A stretch of DNA of 64,000 nt from Croceibacterium sp. TMG7-5b_MA50 (GCF_039830145.1 NZ_CP156082.1:80001-144000); one strand, 5' to 3'; positions 38,718 through 47,684 are shown, counted from the first letter of the stretch. Made by a program: numbers and translations. Notes: generated by a model from the sequence alone, not told the origin.

Positions 38718-38818
38718 ACCCCTGTCCATTCCTGCCGCATGGCGCATGTGGCTGAACGCCTTGTGAACCAACGGCGCCGCCTCTTGTCAGCGGCGGCGGC
38801 GCGGGGCAGGGCCCCGTC

Positions 38819-39268
38819 ATGACCGAACCGATGTTCCTGGGGCAGTCAACGCCTCTGCCCGCGTCTCCTGAAGAAGCGCGGCTCGACTACGTGCCCAATC
38901 CGCGGGTGGGGGAGATGTTCTGCGTGCGCTTCGCCGCGCCGGAATTCACCAGCCTGTGCCCCGTAACAGGGCAGCCGGATTTCGCGCATCTGGTGATCGA
39001 CTATCTGCCGGGTGAGACGATCGTCGAATCAAAGAGTCTCAAGCTGTTCCTCGGCTCGTTCCGCAATCATTGCGGCTTTCACGAGGATGTGACCGTCGGC
39101 ATCGGCCGCCGCCTGTTCGACGAGATGCGCCCGCAATGGCTGCGGATCGGCGGATACTGGTACCCGCGTGGCGGCATTCCGATCGATGTCTTCTGGCAGA
39201 GCGATGCGCCCCCGGCCGCGTTGTGGCTGCCCGATCAGGGCGTCGCCCCATATCGCGGCCGGGGGTAG
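38819..39268 (+). CDS. queF: 7-cyano-7-deazaguanine reductase
   Basis: NADPH-dependent reduction of preQ0 to preQ1 in queuosine tRNA modification. The 149 aa protein is the short (unimodular) QueF type. The catalytic C47 is in [14 protein letters not shown]54 follows, and the QueF motif ESKSLKLFL lies at about 70-78 with GFHED at 86-90. Divergent from the proline-rich protein gene, and its stop is 7 nt from the end of the entericidin-like gene. Confidence 0.95.
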   Translation: MTEPMFLGQSTPLPASPEEARLDYVPNPRVGEMFCVRFAAPEFTSLCPVTGQPDFAHLVIDYLPGETIVESKSLKLFLGSFRNHCGFHEDVTVGIGRRLFDEMRPQWLRIGGYWYPRGGIPIDVFWQSDAPPAALWLPDQGVAPYRGRG

Positions 39269-39275
39269 CGGCGGG

Positions 39276-39404
39276 TCAGATTTCCCGTTCGACTTCACGG
39301 CTGGCGGACTGCAGGTCCTCGCCCGCGCCGGACACGGTGTTGCAGGCTGCGGTTGCCATGGTGAGGACGGCCAGGGTGGCGAGGGTTGCTGCACGCAGGG
39401 TCAT
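39276..39404 (-). CDS. entericidin-like small lipoprotein
   Basis: A 42 aa peptide too short for most gene finders but well supported. It has a lipoprotein signal (TLRAATLATLAVLTMATAAC, lipobox ending TAAC), then the entericidin-family sequence NTVSGAGEDLQSASREVER. Entericidins are membrane lipoproteins linked to stress or bacteriolysis. A GGGAG ribosome site lies 7 nt before ATG 39404, and a near-perfect EcfG promoter lies upstream at 39438-39462. Confidence 0.85.
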   Translation of the reverse strand: MTLRAATLATLAVLTMATAACNTVSGAGEDLQSASREVEREI

Positions 39405-39437
39405 AATAGATCTCCCGAAGGGTTTCAGTGCCCTGCC

Positions 39438-39462
39438 AACGCCGGCCTTGTAGCTGCGTTCC
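39438..39462 (-). promoter_or_regulatory. candidate EcfG (general stress) promoter
   Basis: The minus strand reads GGAAC, 16 nt, CGTT, which is the exact alphaproteobacterial sigma-EcfG consensus (GGAAC-N16/17-CGTT). The -10 element ends about 34 nt upstream of the entericidin start codon, giving a short leader with a good ribosome site. This implies control of the peptide by the PhyR-NepR-EcfG cascade. Confidence 0.7.
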
Positions 39463-39556
39463 CCGGCAGACACATCCGCACCCCGCCTGTGCGGTAAACG
39501 GGCAACAATACAGGCGACCGACGCCGGCTGATGGCGTCATCAATCCCGGCGCGGCG

Positions 39557-40207
39557 TCACATGTCGAATCCGCTGTCGAGCAGGTATTCGATCTTCCCCC
39601 ATCCACTGGGGCTGAGCTGCAGGAACGGATCACGCGCCGTCACCCGCTCCACCAATTGCCTTTGCTCCAGCAGCTCAAGCCAATGCCTGACTGCGCTAGG
39701 CGCGATGACGGCGGTGTCGCTGATCGTCGCCACCGTGGCGACGCGCCCCTCGGCTTCGGCCAGGTAGACCTGCAGCAGGATCAGCCAGGCGAAATCGGAA
39801 AACAGATCCTCGCCCAGTTGCAGCCGCCTGCGCTGCAGCAGCCCGTCTTCCAGCCGCGCCGCCCGCCACAGACCCTCCGGGCCACGGCGCAGCGATCCGC
39901 AATCGATGAGCTGGATGGTCCCGATCAGCTTGCCCGCCTCCCCGCCCTGCAGGCGAGAGACCTGGACGTTCGCCCAGACGAACGATCCATCTGGCCTGAC
40001 GTAGCGCTTGCGGATGGTGGATGCACCATCCTCGGCCCGCAGGCTGGCGACGGCGATAACGTTGCGGGTGCAATCGTCCGGGTGGGTCAGCGCCGCGAAA
40101 CTTACCCCGACGAGTTCATGGACCTCCCGATGCATGATCTCGCAAACCTGCGAATCGACGGACAGGAGGTTGCCATACTGGTCCGCCAGCGAATGCCCGA
40201 TCAGCAC
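39557..40207 (-). CDS. PAS domain / winged-helix regulator
   Basis: A 216 aa protein: an N-terminal PAS domain (about 1-108; IGHSLADQYGNLLSVD, FAALTHPDDCTRN and RKRYVRPDGSFVWANVQVSRL match the PAS core and PAC strand), then a MarR-like winged helix (about 130-210; VATISDTAVIAPSAVRHWLELLEQRQLVERV is the HTH plus wing). It has no kinase or output enzyme domain, so it should be a ligand- or redox-sensing DNA-binding protein. The GTG at 40207 is the only plausible in-frame start; a strong ribosome site instead precedes a 7-codon mini-frame at 40224. Confidence 0.78.
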   Translation of the reverse strand: MLIGHSLADQYGNLLSVDSQVCEIMHREVHELVGVSFAALTHPDDCTRNVIAVASLRAEDGASTIRKRYVRPDGSFVWANVQVSRLQGGEAGKLIGTIQLIDCGSLRRGPEGLWRAARLEDGLLQRRRLQLGEDLFSDFAWLILLQVYLAEAEGRVATVATISDTAVIAPSAVRHWLELLEQRQLVERVTARDPFLQLSPSGWGKIEYLLDSGFDM

Positions 40208-40453
40208 GGCACGGCGTCCGTCATGACTTCCTCGTGGTGTTAAGCGTTATCATTATGAGCAAACTTACGACTTTGCACAAGCATCATGCTCGGCAAATGC
40301 TTAGCCGCCCGTCGAGCCATGGCAAGCCGGCCAGGCTCCTTCCGGTTCGATGGTCCTTGACCGGACATGAAGGGCAAAGGGATGGTGCGCCGGTGCGAGT
40401 GCAACCCGACCCAAGCACTTGCGCGCTCAAGCAGCGCGACAGCGCCGCAGAAG

Positions 40454-40529
<76 letters not shown>

Positions 40530-40558
40530 CTGCACGAGTGTGCGGATCGCCTAATGCG

Positions 40559-41440
40559 TCAGGGCACGCCGAAGGTCCAGCCTTCGGTTGCGGCAAGATG
40601 CGGGCTCATCGCGGGCGGATGCCACAATGCGGGATCGTCCGCCGCCTGCCGTAGCCATGCCGCGGCGAGCAGCGCGTCCGCCGCATGGTCCGTCACCGGC
40701 CCGGTGGCTGGTATCGGCGGGCTGTCGAACTCTAGAAGCGCTGCGTTCAGCGCCGCCATGTCACGCATCTTGGACCGGCCGGTGGTACGCCCGGCCGCCA
40801 GCGCCGGAATGGCGGTGTAGATCTCCACCACCACCGATCCTGCCGTCGGCAGCGGATCAACCGGCCAGACCGGCAGCGACGGGGGCAGCCGGTGCAGCAG
40901 GCGCATGCCCGCAAGACTCGCCTTGCCGACCTGCGCCGCGCCGACCAGATTGAAGTTGGATGTCGGGCGACAGCCGAGACGATCGGCCTGCGCGCCTTCC
41001 GTCACTCGCAACCGGCCGCGGCGATGCCCGGTGCCGGGCAGATGGAACAGGTCACCCTCACGCCCGCCGACCCGGCGGAAATGCCGGCTCGCCTCCGGAT
41101 GGTCGACGAAGCTGCCGACGCCGAGATGCGGCTCATTGGCGCAGATCGCCTCCACCAGCGTCCACAGCGCACGGGCATCCGGCGGACTGTCACGCCAGCC
41201 GGGAAAGAAGGCGCCGCAATCCGCGAACGGCAGCGATATGCCGAGATCAAGGCCGACCAGCGTCGCGGGCGGCAGGTCGGCCACCAGCCAGTCGAGCACC
41301 TCGATCCGCGACCATCTGTGACCGGGACGGAGCAATGCGGGGGCACCATCCGCTCCCGCCAGCGCGACCGCGATGCCGCCCTGCCGTTCCCCGGCAGCGC
41401 CCGACCAGTCGATCGCGGCGAAGTGGCGGAAACGGCTCAT
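40559..41440 (-). CDS. uncharacterised RNase H-fold-like protein
   Basis: A 293 aa protein. The opening FRHFAAIDWSGAAGERQGGIAVAL and the later VVVEIYTAIPAL and DHAADALLAAAWLR segments give the D...E...D pattern of DUF429-like RNase H-fold proteins, where the first aspartate (AAIDWSG) and the aspartates of the C-terminal DHAADAL would bind metal. Function unknown. It shares one base with rarA upstream, so co-expression with that recombination factor is likely. Confidence 0.65.
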   Translation of the reverse strand: MSRFRHFAAIDWSGAAGERQGGIAVALAGADGAPALLRPGHRWSRIEVLDWLVADLPPATLVGLDLGISLPFADCGAFFPGWRDSPPDARALWTLVEAICANEPHLGVGSFVDHPEASRHFRRVGGREGDLFHLPGTGHRRGRLRVTEGAQADRLGCRPTSNFNLVGAAQVGKASLAGMRLLHRLPPSLPVWPVDPLPTAGSVVVEIYTAIPALAAGRTTGRSKMRDMAALNAALLEFDSPPIPATGPVTDHAADALLAAAWLRQAADDPALWHPPAMSPHLAATEGWTFGVP

Positions 41441-42762
41441 CAGCCGCGCAATTCGTCACGCCGTCGGCTCCACCACGCCATGCGCTCCTTCACCTGCCGC
41501 TCGAACCCGCGTTCCACCGGGCGGTAGAAGTCCTGCGCCGGCAGGTCGTCCGGCCAGTAATCCGCGCCGGAGAAGCCGCCCTCGACATCATGGTCGTAGG
41601 CGTAGTCCTTGCCGTAGCCGATCTGCTTCATCAGCTTGGTGGGCGCGTTCAGGATGGTGGCGGGCGGCTGCAGGCTGCCGGTCTCCCGCGCGGCCTTCCA
41701 CGCCGCCTTCATCGCGGCATAGGCGGCGTTCGACTTGGGGGCGGTCGCGCAATACAGGCACGCTTGCACGATCGCCAGCTCGCCCTCGGGAGACCCGAGA
41801 AACTGGTACGCCTCCTTCGCGGCGATGCATTGCTGCAAGGCCTGCGGATCGGCGAGGCCGATGTCCTCGCTGGCGAAGCGGGTGATCCGGCGCAGCACAT
41901 ACAGCGGCTCCTCCCCCGCGGTGAGCATCCGGGCGAGGTAGTACAACGCCGCCTGCGGGTCCGACCCGCGCAGCGACTTATGCAGGGCGGAGATGAGGTT
42001 GTAATGCCCGTCCCGGTCCTTGTCATACACCGCCACACGCCGCTGCAGGAACGCACCCAGCGCCGCGGGGTCCAGCGGTTCGGTCAGCCGCGCGGCATAC
42101 AGCGTCTCCGCCTGGTTCAGCAGGAAGCGACCGTCGCCATCCGCGCTGGCGACCAGCGCGGCGCGCGCATCCTCCGTCACCGGCAACGGCCCTTCCAGCG
42201 CCTCCGCCCGGTCCAGCAGCCGGCCGAGCGCATCGGCGCCGAGGCGATGCAGGATCAGCACCTGCGCGCGGCTCAGCAGCGCGGCGTTCAATTCGAAGCT
42301 CGGGTTCTCCGTCGTGGCGCCGACCAACGTCACCGTGCCCCCTTCGACGAAGGGCAGGAAGCCGTCCTGCTGCGCGCGATTGAAACGGTGGATCTCATCC
42401 ACGAACAGCAGCGTGCGCTGCCCCGCCGCCCGTGCGCGATCCGCCTCCGCGAACGCCTTCTTCAGGTCTGCCACGCCGGAGAAGACCGCGCTCACCGCAT
42501 GGTACCGCATCCCGGTCGCATCGGCGAGCAGGCGGGCGATACTGGTCTTGCCCGTGCCCGGCGGCCCCCACAGCACCATGCTGGACAGGCGCCCGGCGGC
42601 GACCATGCGGCCGATCGGCCCCTCGGGCCCGGTCAGATGCTCCTGCCCGATGATCTCGGCCAGCGTCCGCGGCCGCAGCCGGTCCGCCAGCGGGGCATCG
42701 GCGGCGGGCTCGTCGGGAACGGGGTTCGGGTCGGGATCGGGGGCGAACAGGTCAGGCATCAC
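41440..42762 (-). CDS. rarA: replication-associated recombination protein A
   Basis: AAA+ ATPase (RarA/MgsA/WRNIP1 family) acting at stalled replication forks. The 440 aa protein has Walker A in LWGPPGTGKTSIARLLA, Walker B in LLFVDEIHRFNRAQQ, sensor 1 in VGATTENPSFELN and the C-terminal oligomerisation domain (about 260-440, HYNLISALHKSLRGSDPQAAL). It shares one base with the downstream RNase H-like gene, and ruvX lies 24 nt upstream. Confidence 0.96.
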   Translation of the reverse strand: MMPDLFAPDPDPNPVPDEPAADAPLADRLRPRTLAEIIGQEHLTGPEGPIGRMVAAGRLSSMVLWGPPGTGKTSIARLLADATGMRYHAVSAVFSGVADLKKAFAEADRARAAGQRTLLFVDEIHRFNRAQQDGFLPFVEGGTVTLVGATTENPSFELNAALLSRAQVLILHRLGADALGRLLDRAEALEGPLPVTEDARAALVASADGDGRFLLNQAETLYAARLTEPLDPAALGAFLQRRVAVYDKDRDGHYNLISALHKSLRGSDPQAALYYLARMLTAGEEPLYVLRRITRFASEDIGLADPQALQQCIAAKEAYQFLGSPEGELAIVQACLYCATAPKSNAAYAAMKAAWKAARETGSLQPPATILNAPTKLMKQIGYGKDYAYDHDVEGGFSGADYWPDDLPAQDFYRPVERGFERQVKERMAWWSRRRDELRG

Positions 42763-42786
42763 GCCCGGTGATATAGGTCGCAGGCG

Positions 42787-43269
42787 CTAATCCAGCCAGC
42801 CGCCCGCCAGCCGGTCGATCGCCGCCTGCAGGATGATCGCGGCCGCATGCGAATCGATCCGGTCCGCCCGCTTGGCCCGGCTCATGTCCTGCGCGATCAT
42901 TGCCCGTTCGGCGCTCTGGGTGGACCAGCGTTCGTCCCACAGCAGGATGGGCCGCTCCAGACCTGCGCAATTGCGGGCGAAGGCGCGAGTCGCCTGCACC
43001 CGCGGCCCGGCGCTGCCATCCATGTTGAGCGGCAGGCCAAGCACCAATCCCGCGACCTGGCGCCGGGTGACGAGGTCGCCAAGCACGGCCAGGTCGCGGC
43101 TGAACTTGCCGCGCGGCAGCGTGGTTGCCGCGGTGGCGTAGGTCCATCCGGCATCGCAGAATGCGGTCCCGATCGTCTTGGTGCCGAGGTCCAGCCCCAG
43201 CAGCACGCCGCCCTGCGGCAGCGCATCGGCGAAGGCGCGCGCCTCTTCGGTGATCAGCGTGTCTGCCAT
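42787..43269 (-). CDS. ruvX: RuvX/YqgF pre-16S rRNA nuclease
   Basis: A 160 aa RNase H-fold protein of the YqgF family, implicated in 16S rRNA 5' maturation and proposed as a Holliday junction resolvase. Catalytic residues sit in LLGLDLGTKTIGTAFCD (D), LVLGLPLNMDGSAG (the family GxPxxxxG motif), LWDERWSTQSAERAMI (E) and RIDSHAAAIILQ (D). The ATG at 43269 overlaps the upstream DUF3089 gene by 16 nt, and rarA follows 24 nt downstream. Confidence 0.92.
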   Translation of the reverse strand: MADTLITEEARAFADALPQGGVLLGLDLGTKTIGTAFCDAGWTYATAATTLPRGKFSRDLAVLGDLVTRRQVAGLVLGLPLNMDGSAGPRVQATRAFARNCAGLERPILLWDERWSTQSAERAMIAQDMSRAKRADRIDSHAAAIILQAAIDRLAGGWLD

Positions 43270-44366
43270 GCACTCACGCGGCGCACCACGTCCTCCCTGA
43301 GGTTCCGCCAGAACAGCGGTATGTCGTAGACGTGGTAATTGTTGCCCGGCAGCACGTATGGGCCAAGCTCCGGCGGATCGCCGATCAGCAGGATGCCGCT
43401 GGCATCGCACCGCGCGGGGACTGCGCCCGCCACCAGCGCGCCATCGGCCAGCGACTCCTCCGGCACCAGCGTGCCCAGATTGGCGGTCGCCGGCGCCTCG
43501 CCGCCGACCTGCCCGGTGAGCGGGTTGCTGCACAAGATCGGGCTGTCGCCGCGCGGCTCCCCGTCATAGCCGGGGCTGGCGGCATAGGTGCGCAGCAGGT
43601 CGCCAGGGTCAGCCGGCTCGGCGAAGCTCGACCAGCTGACGATGCAGCCGGCATCGCCCGGCCCAGCGCAGGCTGGCAGCGGCAGCGCCGGCAGGTCATG
43701 CGCGACGGAGATCGGCCAGCCGATCGCGTAGACCGCCGCGATGCGATCGGCGGCCGGTGTGCCCGCCACCTCTTCCCGCAGCAGGCGCAGCAGGTGCAGC
43801 GCGCCCTGGCTGTGGCCCGCCAGCACGATCGGCCGGTTCGGGTCGGCCTCTGCCAGGAACACGGCGAAGGCCTGCGCCACGTCGGCATATGCGGCGTCGA
43901 TCGCGCGCTGTCCATCGGGCGCATCGGTCAGGAACGCGCCGAAGGTCGCCTGCCGGTACTTGGGGGCCCACAGTTCCGCCGCGCGGTTGAAGGGACTGGC
44001 AAGGCCGCGCACGAAGGTCCGCGCGCGGGTCTGGCTCTGTGCGTCATCCAGGGCTGCGTTCCAGCTCGTCCGTTCCAGGAAGCTGGTCGGGTGGACGAAG
44101 AACACGGCGAAGGGCAGGTCCTCTTCCTGCGGAACCCCGGCGGGCAGCCACCGTGCCGGGTCCGTGTCGCGCCGGATGCCGGGGCGCGCCAGCCACATGG
44201 TGGGATCGGTGTAGGCTGTCCGGGCGAGCGGTGCCTGCGCCTGGAAGCCGTCGGTGGGGATGAAGGCGACCCGCGCCAGATCGCTGCCCCAGATCCGCAG
44301 GGCGAACAGCACGCCGGCCCCCAGCACGATGATCCCGGCCATGACATACAGGAACTTACGCGCCAC
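43254..44366 (-). CDS. DUF3089 alpha/beta-hydrolase
   Basis: A 370 aa protein with an N-terminal membrane anchor or uncleaved signal (about 5-25) and a DUF3089 lipase-like domain. The nucleophile elbow is IVLAGHSQGALHLL, and PFAVFFVHPTSFLERTSWN near residue 90 is typical of this family. The substrate is unknown. The GTG start at 44366 has a GGAG site 6-10 nt upstream and overlaps the transporter gene by 11 nt; an ATG eight codons later is an alternative. Confidence 0.85.
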   Translation of the reverse strand: MARKFLYVMAGIIVLGAGVLFALRIWGSDLARVAFIPTDGFQAQAPLARTAYTDPTMWLARPGIRRDTDPARWLPAGVPQEEDLPFAVFFVHPTSFLERTSWNAALDDAQSQTRARTFVRGLASPFNRAAELWAPKYRQATFGAFLTDAPDGQRAIDAAYADVAQAFAVFLAEADPNRPIVLAGHSQGALHLLRLLREEVAGTPAADRIAAVYAIGWPISVAHDLPALPLPACAGPGDAGCIVSWSSFAEPADPGDLLRTYAASPGYDGEPRGDSPILCSNPLTGQVGGEAPATANLGTLVPEESLADGALVAGAVPARCDASGILLIGDPPELGPYVLPGNNYHVYDIPLFWRNLREDVVRRVSAWQTR

Positions 44367-45483
44367 CCGGCAACTCCGTCGTGCCCGCCATGCGCGCCTG
44401 CAACCGTTCGCTGCGGCGTTCCAGCGCGACCTTGATCATCGCCATCAGCGGATCGGCCAGAAACAGGCCCAGGATGCCGAACAGGATTCCCATCACCAGC
44501 TGCGCCGCCAGCACCAGCGCGGGCGCGAGGTCGACCGTCTTGCGGGCGATCACCGGCACCACGACATAGCCGTCGAACACCTGCACGACGACGTAGACCG
44601 CGATGGTGTACAGCCCCATGTCGACCCCGCCGGAAAAGCCGACCAGCACCATCAGCAGGCCGGACACGATTGCGCCGACATTGGGCAGGAACGCCAGCAG
44701 ACCCGTCAGGATGCCCAGCAACGCCGCCATCGGCACGCCCCAGAAGGCGAGCAGCGCGTAGGTCAGCACTCCTTCGAACACCATGCCGATCAGCCGCCCG
44801 GCCAGCAGCCGGCGCATGGTGGTGGCCATGCGTACCATGGTGACGTGGAAGTCGCCGCGCTGCTCCGCCGGCAGCATCCAGCCCAGCCCGCGTTCGTACA
44901 GGCGCGGCTCCAGCGCGACATACAGGCCGATGATCAGGATCAGGAACAGGGTGGTGAGCCCGCCCACGAACCCGCCTATGTAGCGGGTGACGAGGCTCAC
45001 CCCGTTCATCAGCTGGCCGGCCATGTTCTGCACAGTCGACAGGTCGATGGCGACTCCCCGGTTCTGCAACCAGGCCAGGGTGCGGATACCCTGCTGCTGC
45101 ACCAGCGTCGGTAGCTGCGCCGCCTCCTGCGAGATCTGCGATCCGGTGAAGTAGAACAGCCAGGTGAAGAACGCGATCGACAGCAGCAGGACGATCAGGA
45201 TGCGCAGGGTACGGCCGACCGGCAGCACCCGGCCCAGCAGGCGCGCCCCGCCATCGATCAGTGCGGCGAAGACCAGCCCACCGAATATCACCAGGATCGA
45301 TTGGGAAATATAGACGAACAGCACCGCCAGCCCGACCACCACGACCCAGGCGATCGCCCGTTGCACCTCCAGCCGGATGGCCGGGTTCAGGATGCGGGCC
45401 GGGCTGGGGCGCTGATCAGGATCGCTGTCGGGCCCGGTGTCGATGTTGTCGGTCACGGCAGCGCGACGCGCAGGTGACCCCAT
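44356..45483 (-). CDS. AI-2E (PerM) family transporter
   Basis: A 375 aa membrane protein with about eight helices of the AI-2E/PerM family (named for AI-2 export; many members are sodium/proton antiporters or of unknown role). Typical segments are AFLPNVGAIVSGLLMVLVGF and KTVDLAPALVLAAQLVMGIL in the last helices. The start could be ATG 45483 or GTG 45456. It lies 13 nt after the acpS-lepB frame and overlaps the DUF3089 gene by 11 nt. Confidence 0.87.
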   Translation of the reverse strand: MGSPARRAAVTDNIDTGPDSDPDQRPSPARILNPAIRLEVQRAIAWVVVVGLAVLFVYISQSILVIFGGLVFAALIDGGARLLGRVLPVGRTLRILIVLLLSIAFFTWLFYFTGSQISQEAAQLPTLVQQQGIRTLAWLQNRGVAIDLSTVQNMAGQLMNGVSLVTRYIGGFVGGLTTLFLILIIGLYVALEPRLYERGLGWMLPAEQRGDFHVTMVRMATTMRRLLAGRLIGMVFEGVLTYALLAFWGVPMAALLGILTGLLAFLPNVGAIVSGLLMVLVGFSGGVDMGLYTIAVYVVVQVFDGYVVVPVIARKTVDLAPALVLAAQLVMGILFGILGLFLADPLMAMIKVALERRSERLQARMAGTTELPGGA

Positions 45484-45496
45484 CGTTCCCACGCCG

Positions 45497-46786
45497 TCAC
45501 GGCGCGTCGCGTTCCGGCCTGAGGGAGGCGAGCGCCCGCCCATCGCGCAGGGCGGCCGGCCATGTCAGCGGGTTCCAGCTTTCGCTGCCGTCGAGGGAGA
45601 AGGTCACGATCTCCGCCCGACCACCGACATCGGCGATCGGCACCGGTCCGCCCAGCCCGTTGCCGAACGGCGCGGCATCGGCACGGCTGTCCGCCGAATG
45701 ATCGCGATTGTCGCCCATCAGGAACACATGATCCGCTGGCACCGTGATCTCCGGCCGGTTGTCCAGCCAGCCGTCGGGATTGTCGTCGAGCACCAGGTAA
45801 CTGGCCCCGTTGGGCAGCGTCTCGCGGTAGGTCGGCGGCTCATATACCTGCCGTCCGTCGGACAGCGTCTGGCGATACCGCTCGAACGGGGCGAGGCACG
45901 GCGTCCCCTCGCATAGCTGCGCATCGGCCACCGGGATGCGCGCGGGCGGGACCATCTCCTGCGGCACCACCTCCCCGTTCAGGATGATCCGCCCGTCGGC
46001 CACCGCGATCCGGTCGCCGGGCAGGGCGACGACCCGCTTGATGTAATCCTCGTTGCTGCCGGGCGGGACGACGATCACGATGTCGCCATATTGCGGCGTC
46101 GCCGGCATGATCCGGGTGGCGGAGCGCGGCAGCAGGTGAAAGCTCGCCGACACCCAGCTCCAGCCATAAGGATACTTGCTGACGATCAGCCGGTCGCCGA
46201 CCTGCAGGTTGGGCAGCATGGAGATGGACGGGATGTAGAACGGCTTCGCCACCAGGCTGTGGAACGCCAGCACCGCCAGCAGCATCAGCGCAAGTCCGCG
46301 CAGTTCCGCCAGCCAGTTGATGCGCGCCTTCGCAGTCTGGGCGGGCGGGTCGGTGACAGGCGGGACCATGCTGTCAGTCGGGGCGGAGCTCATGCGGGCT
46401 TCCAGGATCACGAAGGCTTGCGCCCATGGATGATCGTCGGTGAGGGTGAGATGAACATGCACGACGTGGCCGGTCGGCGTCAGTTCCGCCAGCCGCGCGG
46501 CGGCACCGCCGGTCAGGGCCAGAGTGGGCGCGCCGCCGGGCAGGTTCACGACGCCGATGTCCTTCATCCACACGCCGCGATAGAAGCCGGTGCCCACCGC
46601 CTTGCTGAAGGCCTCCTTGGCCGCGAACCGCTTCGCGTAGGTGCCGGCGCGGGTGTAGGGGCGCCGGGCGGCCTTGGCGCGTTCCACATCGGTGAAGCAG
46701 CGCTGCTCGAACCGATCGCCATGCCGGTCGAGCGCGGCCTGGATGCGCTCGATATTGCACAGGTCGGAACCAAGGCCGATGATCAC
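45497..46786 (-). CDS. fused holo-ACP synthase / signal peptidase I
   Basis: One uninterrupted 429 aa frame. Residues 1-131 are a full AcpS ([12 protein letters not shown] with metal ligand D8; [15 protein letters not shown] with E58), which adds phosphopantetheine to acyl-carrier protein. Residues about 160-429 are a full type I signal peptidase: membrane helix 161-178, nucleophile S189 in [10 protein letters not shown], general base K250 in [13 protein letters not shown], and box E in [12 protein letters not shown]. No stop separates them. An internal ATG (residue 132, base 46393) with a GGAAG site 5 nt upstream could also start lepB alone (298 aa). In the fusion the AcpS part would stay cytoplasmic, which fits LepB topology. 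Confidence 0.9.
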   Translation of the reverse strand: MIIGLGSDLCNIERIQAALDRHGDRFEQRCFTDVERAKAARRPYTRAGTYAKRFAAKEAFSKAVGTGFYRGVWMKDIGVVNLPGGAPTLALTGGAAARLAELTPTGHVVHVHLTLTDDHPWAQAFVILEARMSSAPTDSMVPPVTDPPAQTAKARINWLAELRGLALMLLAVLAFHSLVAKPFYIPSISMLPNLQVGDRLIVSKYPYGWSWVSASFHLLPRSATRIMPATPQYGDIVIVVPPGSNEDYIKRVVALPGDRIAVADGRIILNGEVVPQEMVPPARIPVADAQLCEGTPCLAPFERYRQTLSDGRQVYEPPTYRETLPNGASYLVLDDNPDGWLDNRPEITVPADHVFLMGDNRDHSADSRADAAPFGNGLGGPVPIADVGGRAEIVTFSLDGSESWNPLTWPAALRDGRALASLRPERDAP

Positions 46787-46904
46787 GCGCGCCCGCCCGC
46801 CGCCATGCCGGAAAGTGCTTTCCTACAGGCCCGCCGCATGGCCTTGCATGGGAGATGACCGGTTGCACCGCCGCAGATGATTCGACCCCGCCGCTGGCTG
46901 AGGG

Positions 46905-46929
46905 AGGTGTCAACTTTGTGTAAACTTTC
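46905..46929 (-). repeat. tandem direct-repeat motif, copy B
   Basis: On the minus strand the two half-sites AGTTTACAC and AGTTGACAC start 11 bp apart, matching copies at 15007 and 60950. It lies between the pdxJ stop and the acpS-lepB start (about 120 nt upstream of that start), the only one of the three copies positioned to act on a downstream gene. Confidence 0.6.
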
Positions 46930-46943
46930 GCGCGCCGGTGCGG

Positions 46944-47684
46944 TCATCGCGCATCGTCCATCAGCTCGCGCATCTGCCTGACGGCCTGCTCCAGCCCCAC
47001 GAACACCGCCTCGCCGACAAGGTAGTGGCCAATGTTCAGCTCGGCGAGCTGCGGGATGGCGGCGATCGGCTGGACATTGTCGTAGGTCAGGCCGTGGCCC
47101 GCATGCGGCTCGATACCGTTCTTGGCGGCAAGCGCGGCCATGTCCGCCACCCGCCGCAGCTCGGCGGGCAGGGTGTCGGGGCCGGCGTGGGCATATTCGC
47201 CGGTATGGAACTCCACCACCGGTGCGGAAAGCCGCATGGCGGCTTCCAGCTGGCGTTCCTCCGGCGCGATGAACAGGCTGACGCGGATACCGGCATCCAG
47301 CAGCCGGCCGACGATCGGCGCCAGCCGGTTGTGCTGCCCGGCGGCATCGAGGCCACCTTCCGTCGTGCGCTCCTCCCGCCGTTCCGGCACCAGGCAGGCG
47401 GCATGGGGCCGATGGGCGAGGGCGATGGCGACCATCTCCTCCGTCGCGGCCATCTCCAGGTTCAGCGGCAGGTCGGTCGCATCCTGGATGCGACGCAGGT
47501 CGTCGTCGCGGATATGGCGGCGATCTTCCCGCAGATGCGCGGTGATGCCGTCGCCGCCCACGCGGGCGACGATTTCCGCCGCGCGGACCGGATCGGGGTG
47601 GGCGCCGCCACGGGCGTTGCGGATGGTGGCGACGTGGTCGATGTTGACCCCCAGCCGCAGCCGCCCGGCGCCGCCCGGTGCCAT
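46944..47684 (-). CDS. pdxJ: pyridoxine 5'-phosphate synthase
   Basis: Ring-closing enzyme of vitamin B6 synthesis joining 1-deoxyxylulose 5-phosphate and 3-amino-1-phosphohydroxyacetone phosphate. The 246 aa TIM barrel opens [18 protein letters not shown], with [11 protein letters not shown], catalytic E/H segments ([22 protein letters not shown]) and the C-terminal [16 protein letters not shown] phosphate site. It shares one base with the stop of pyrE, and acpS-lepB follows after 157 nt containing repeat copy B. Confidence 0.96.
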   Translation of the reverse strand: MAPGGAGRLRLGVNIDHVATIRNARGGAHPDPVRAAEIVARVGGDGITAHLREDRRHIRDDDLRRIQDATDLPLNLEMAATEEMVAIALAHRPHAACLVPERREERTTEGGLDAAGQHNRLAPIVGRLLDAGIRVSLFIAPEERQLEAAMRLSAPVVEFHTGEYAHAGPDTLPAELRRVADMAALAAKNGIEPHAGHGLTYDNVQPIAAIPQLAELNIGHYLVGEAVFVGLEQAVRQMRELMDDAR

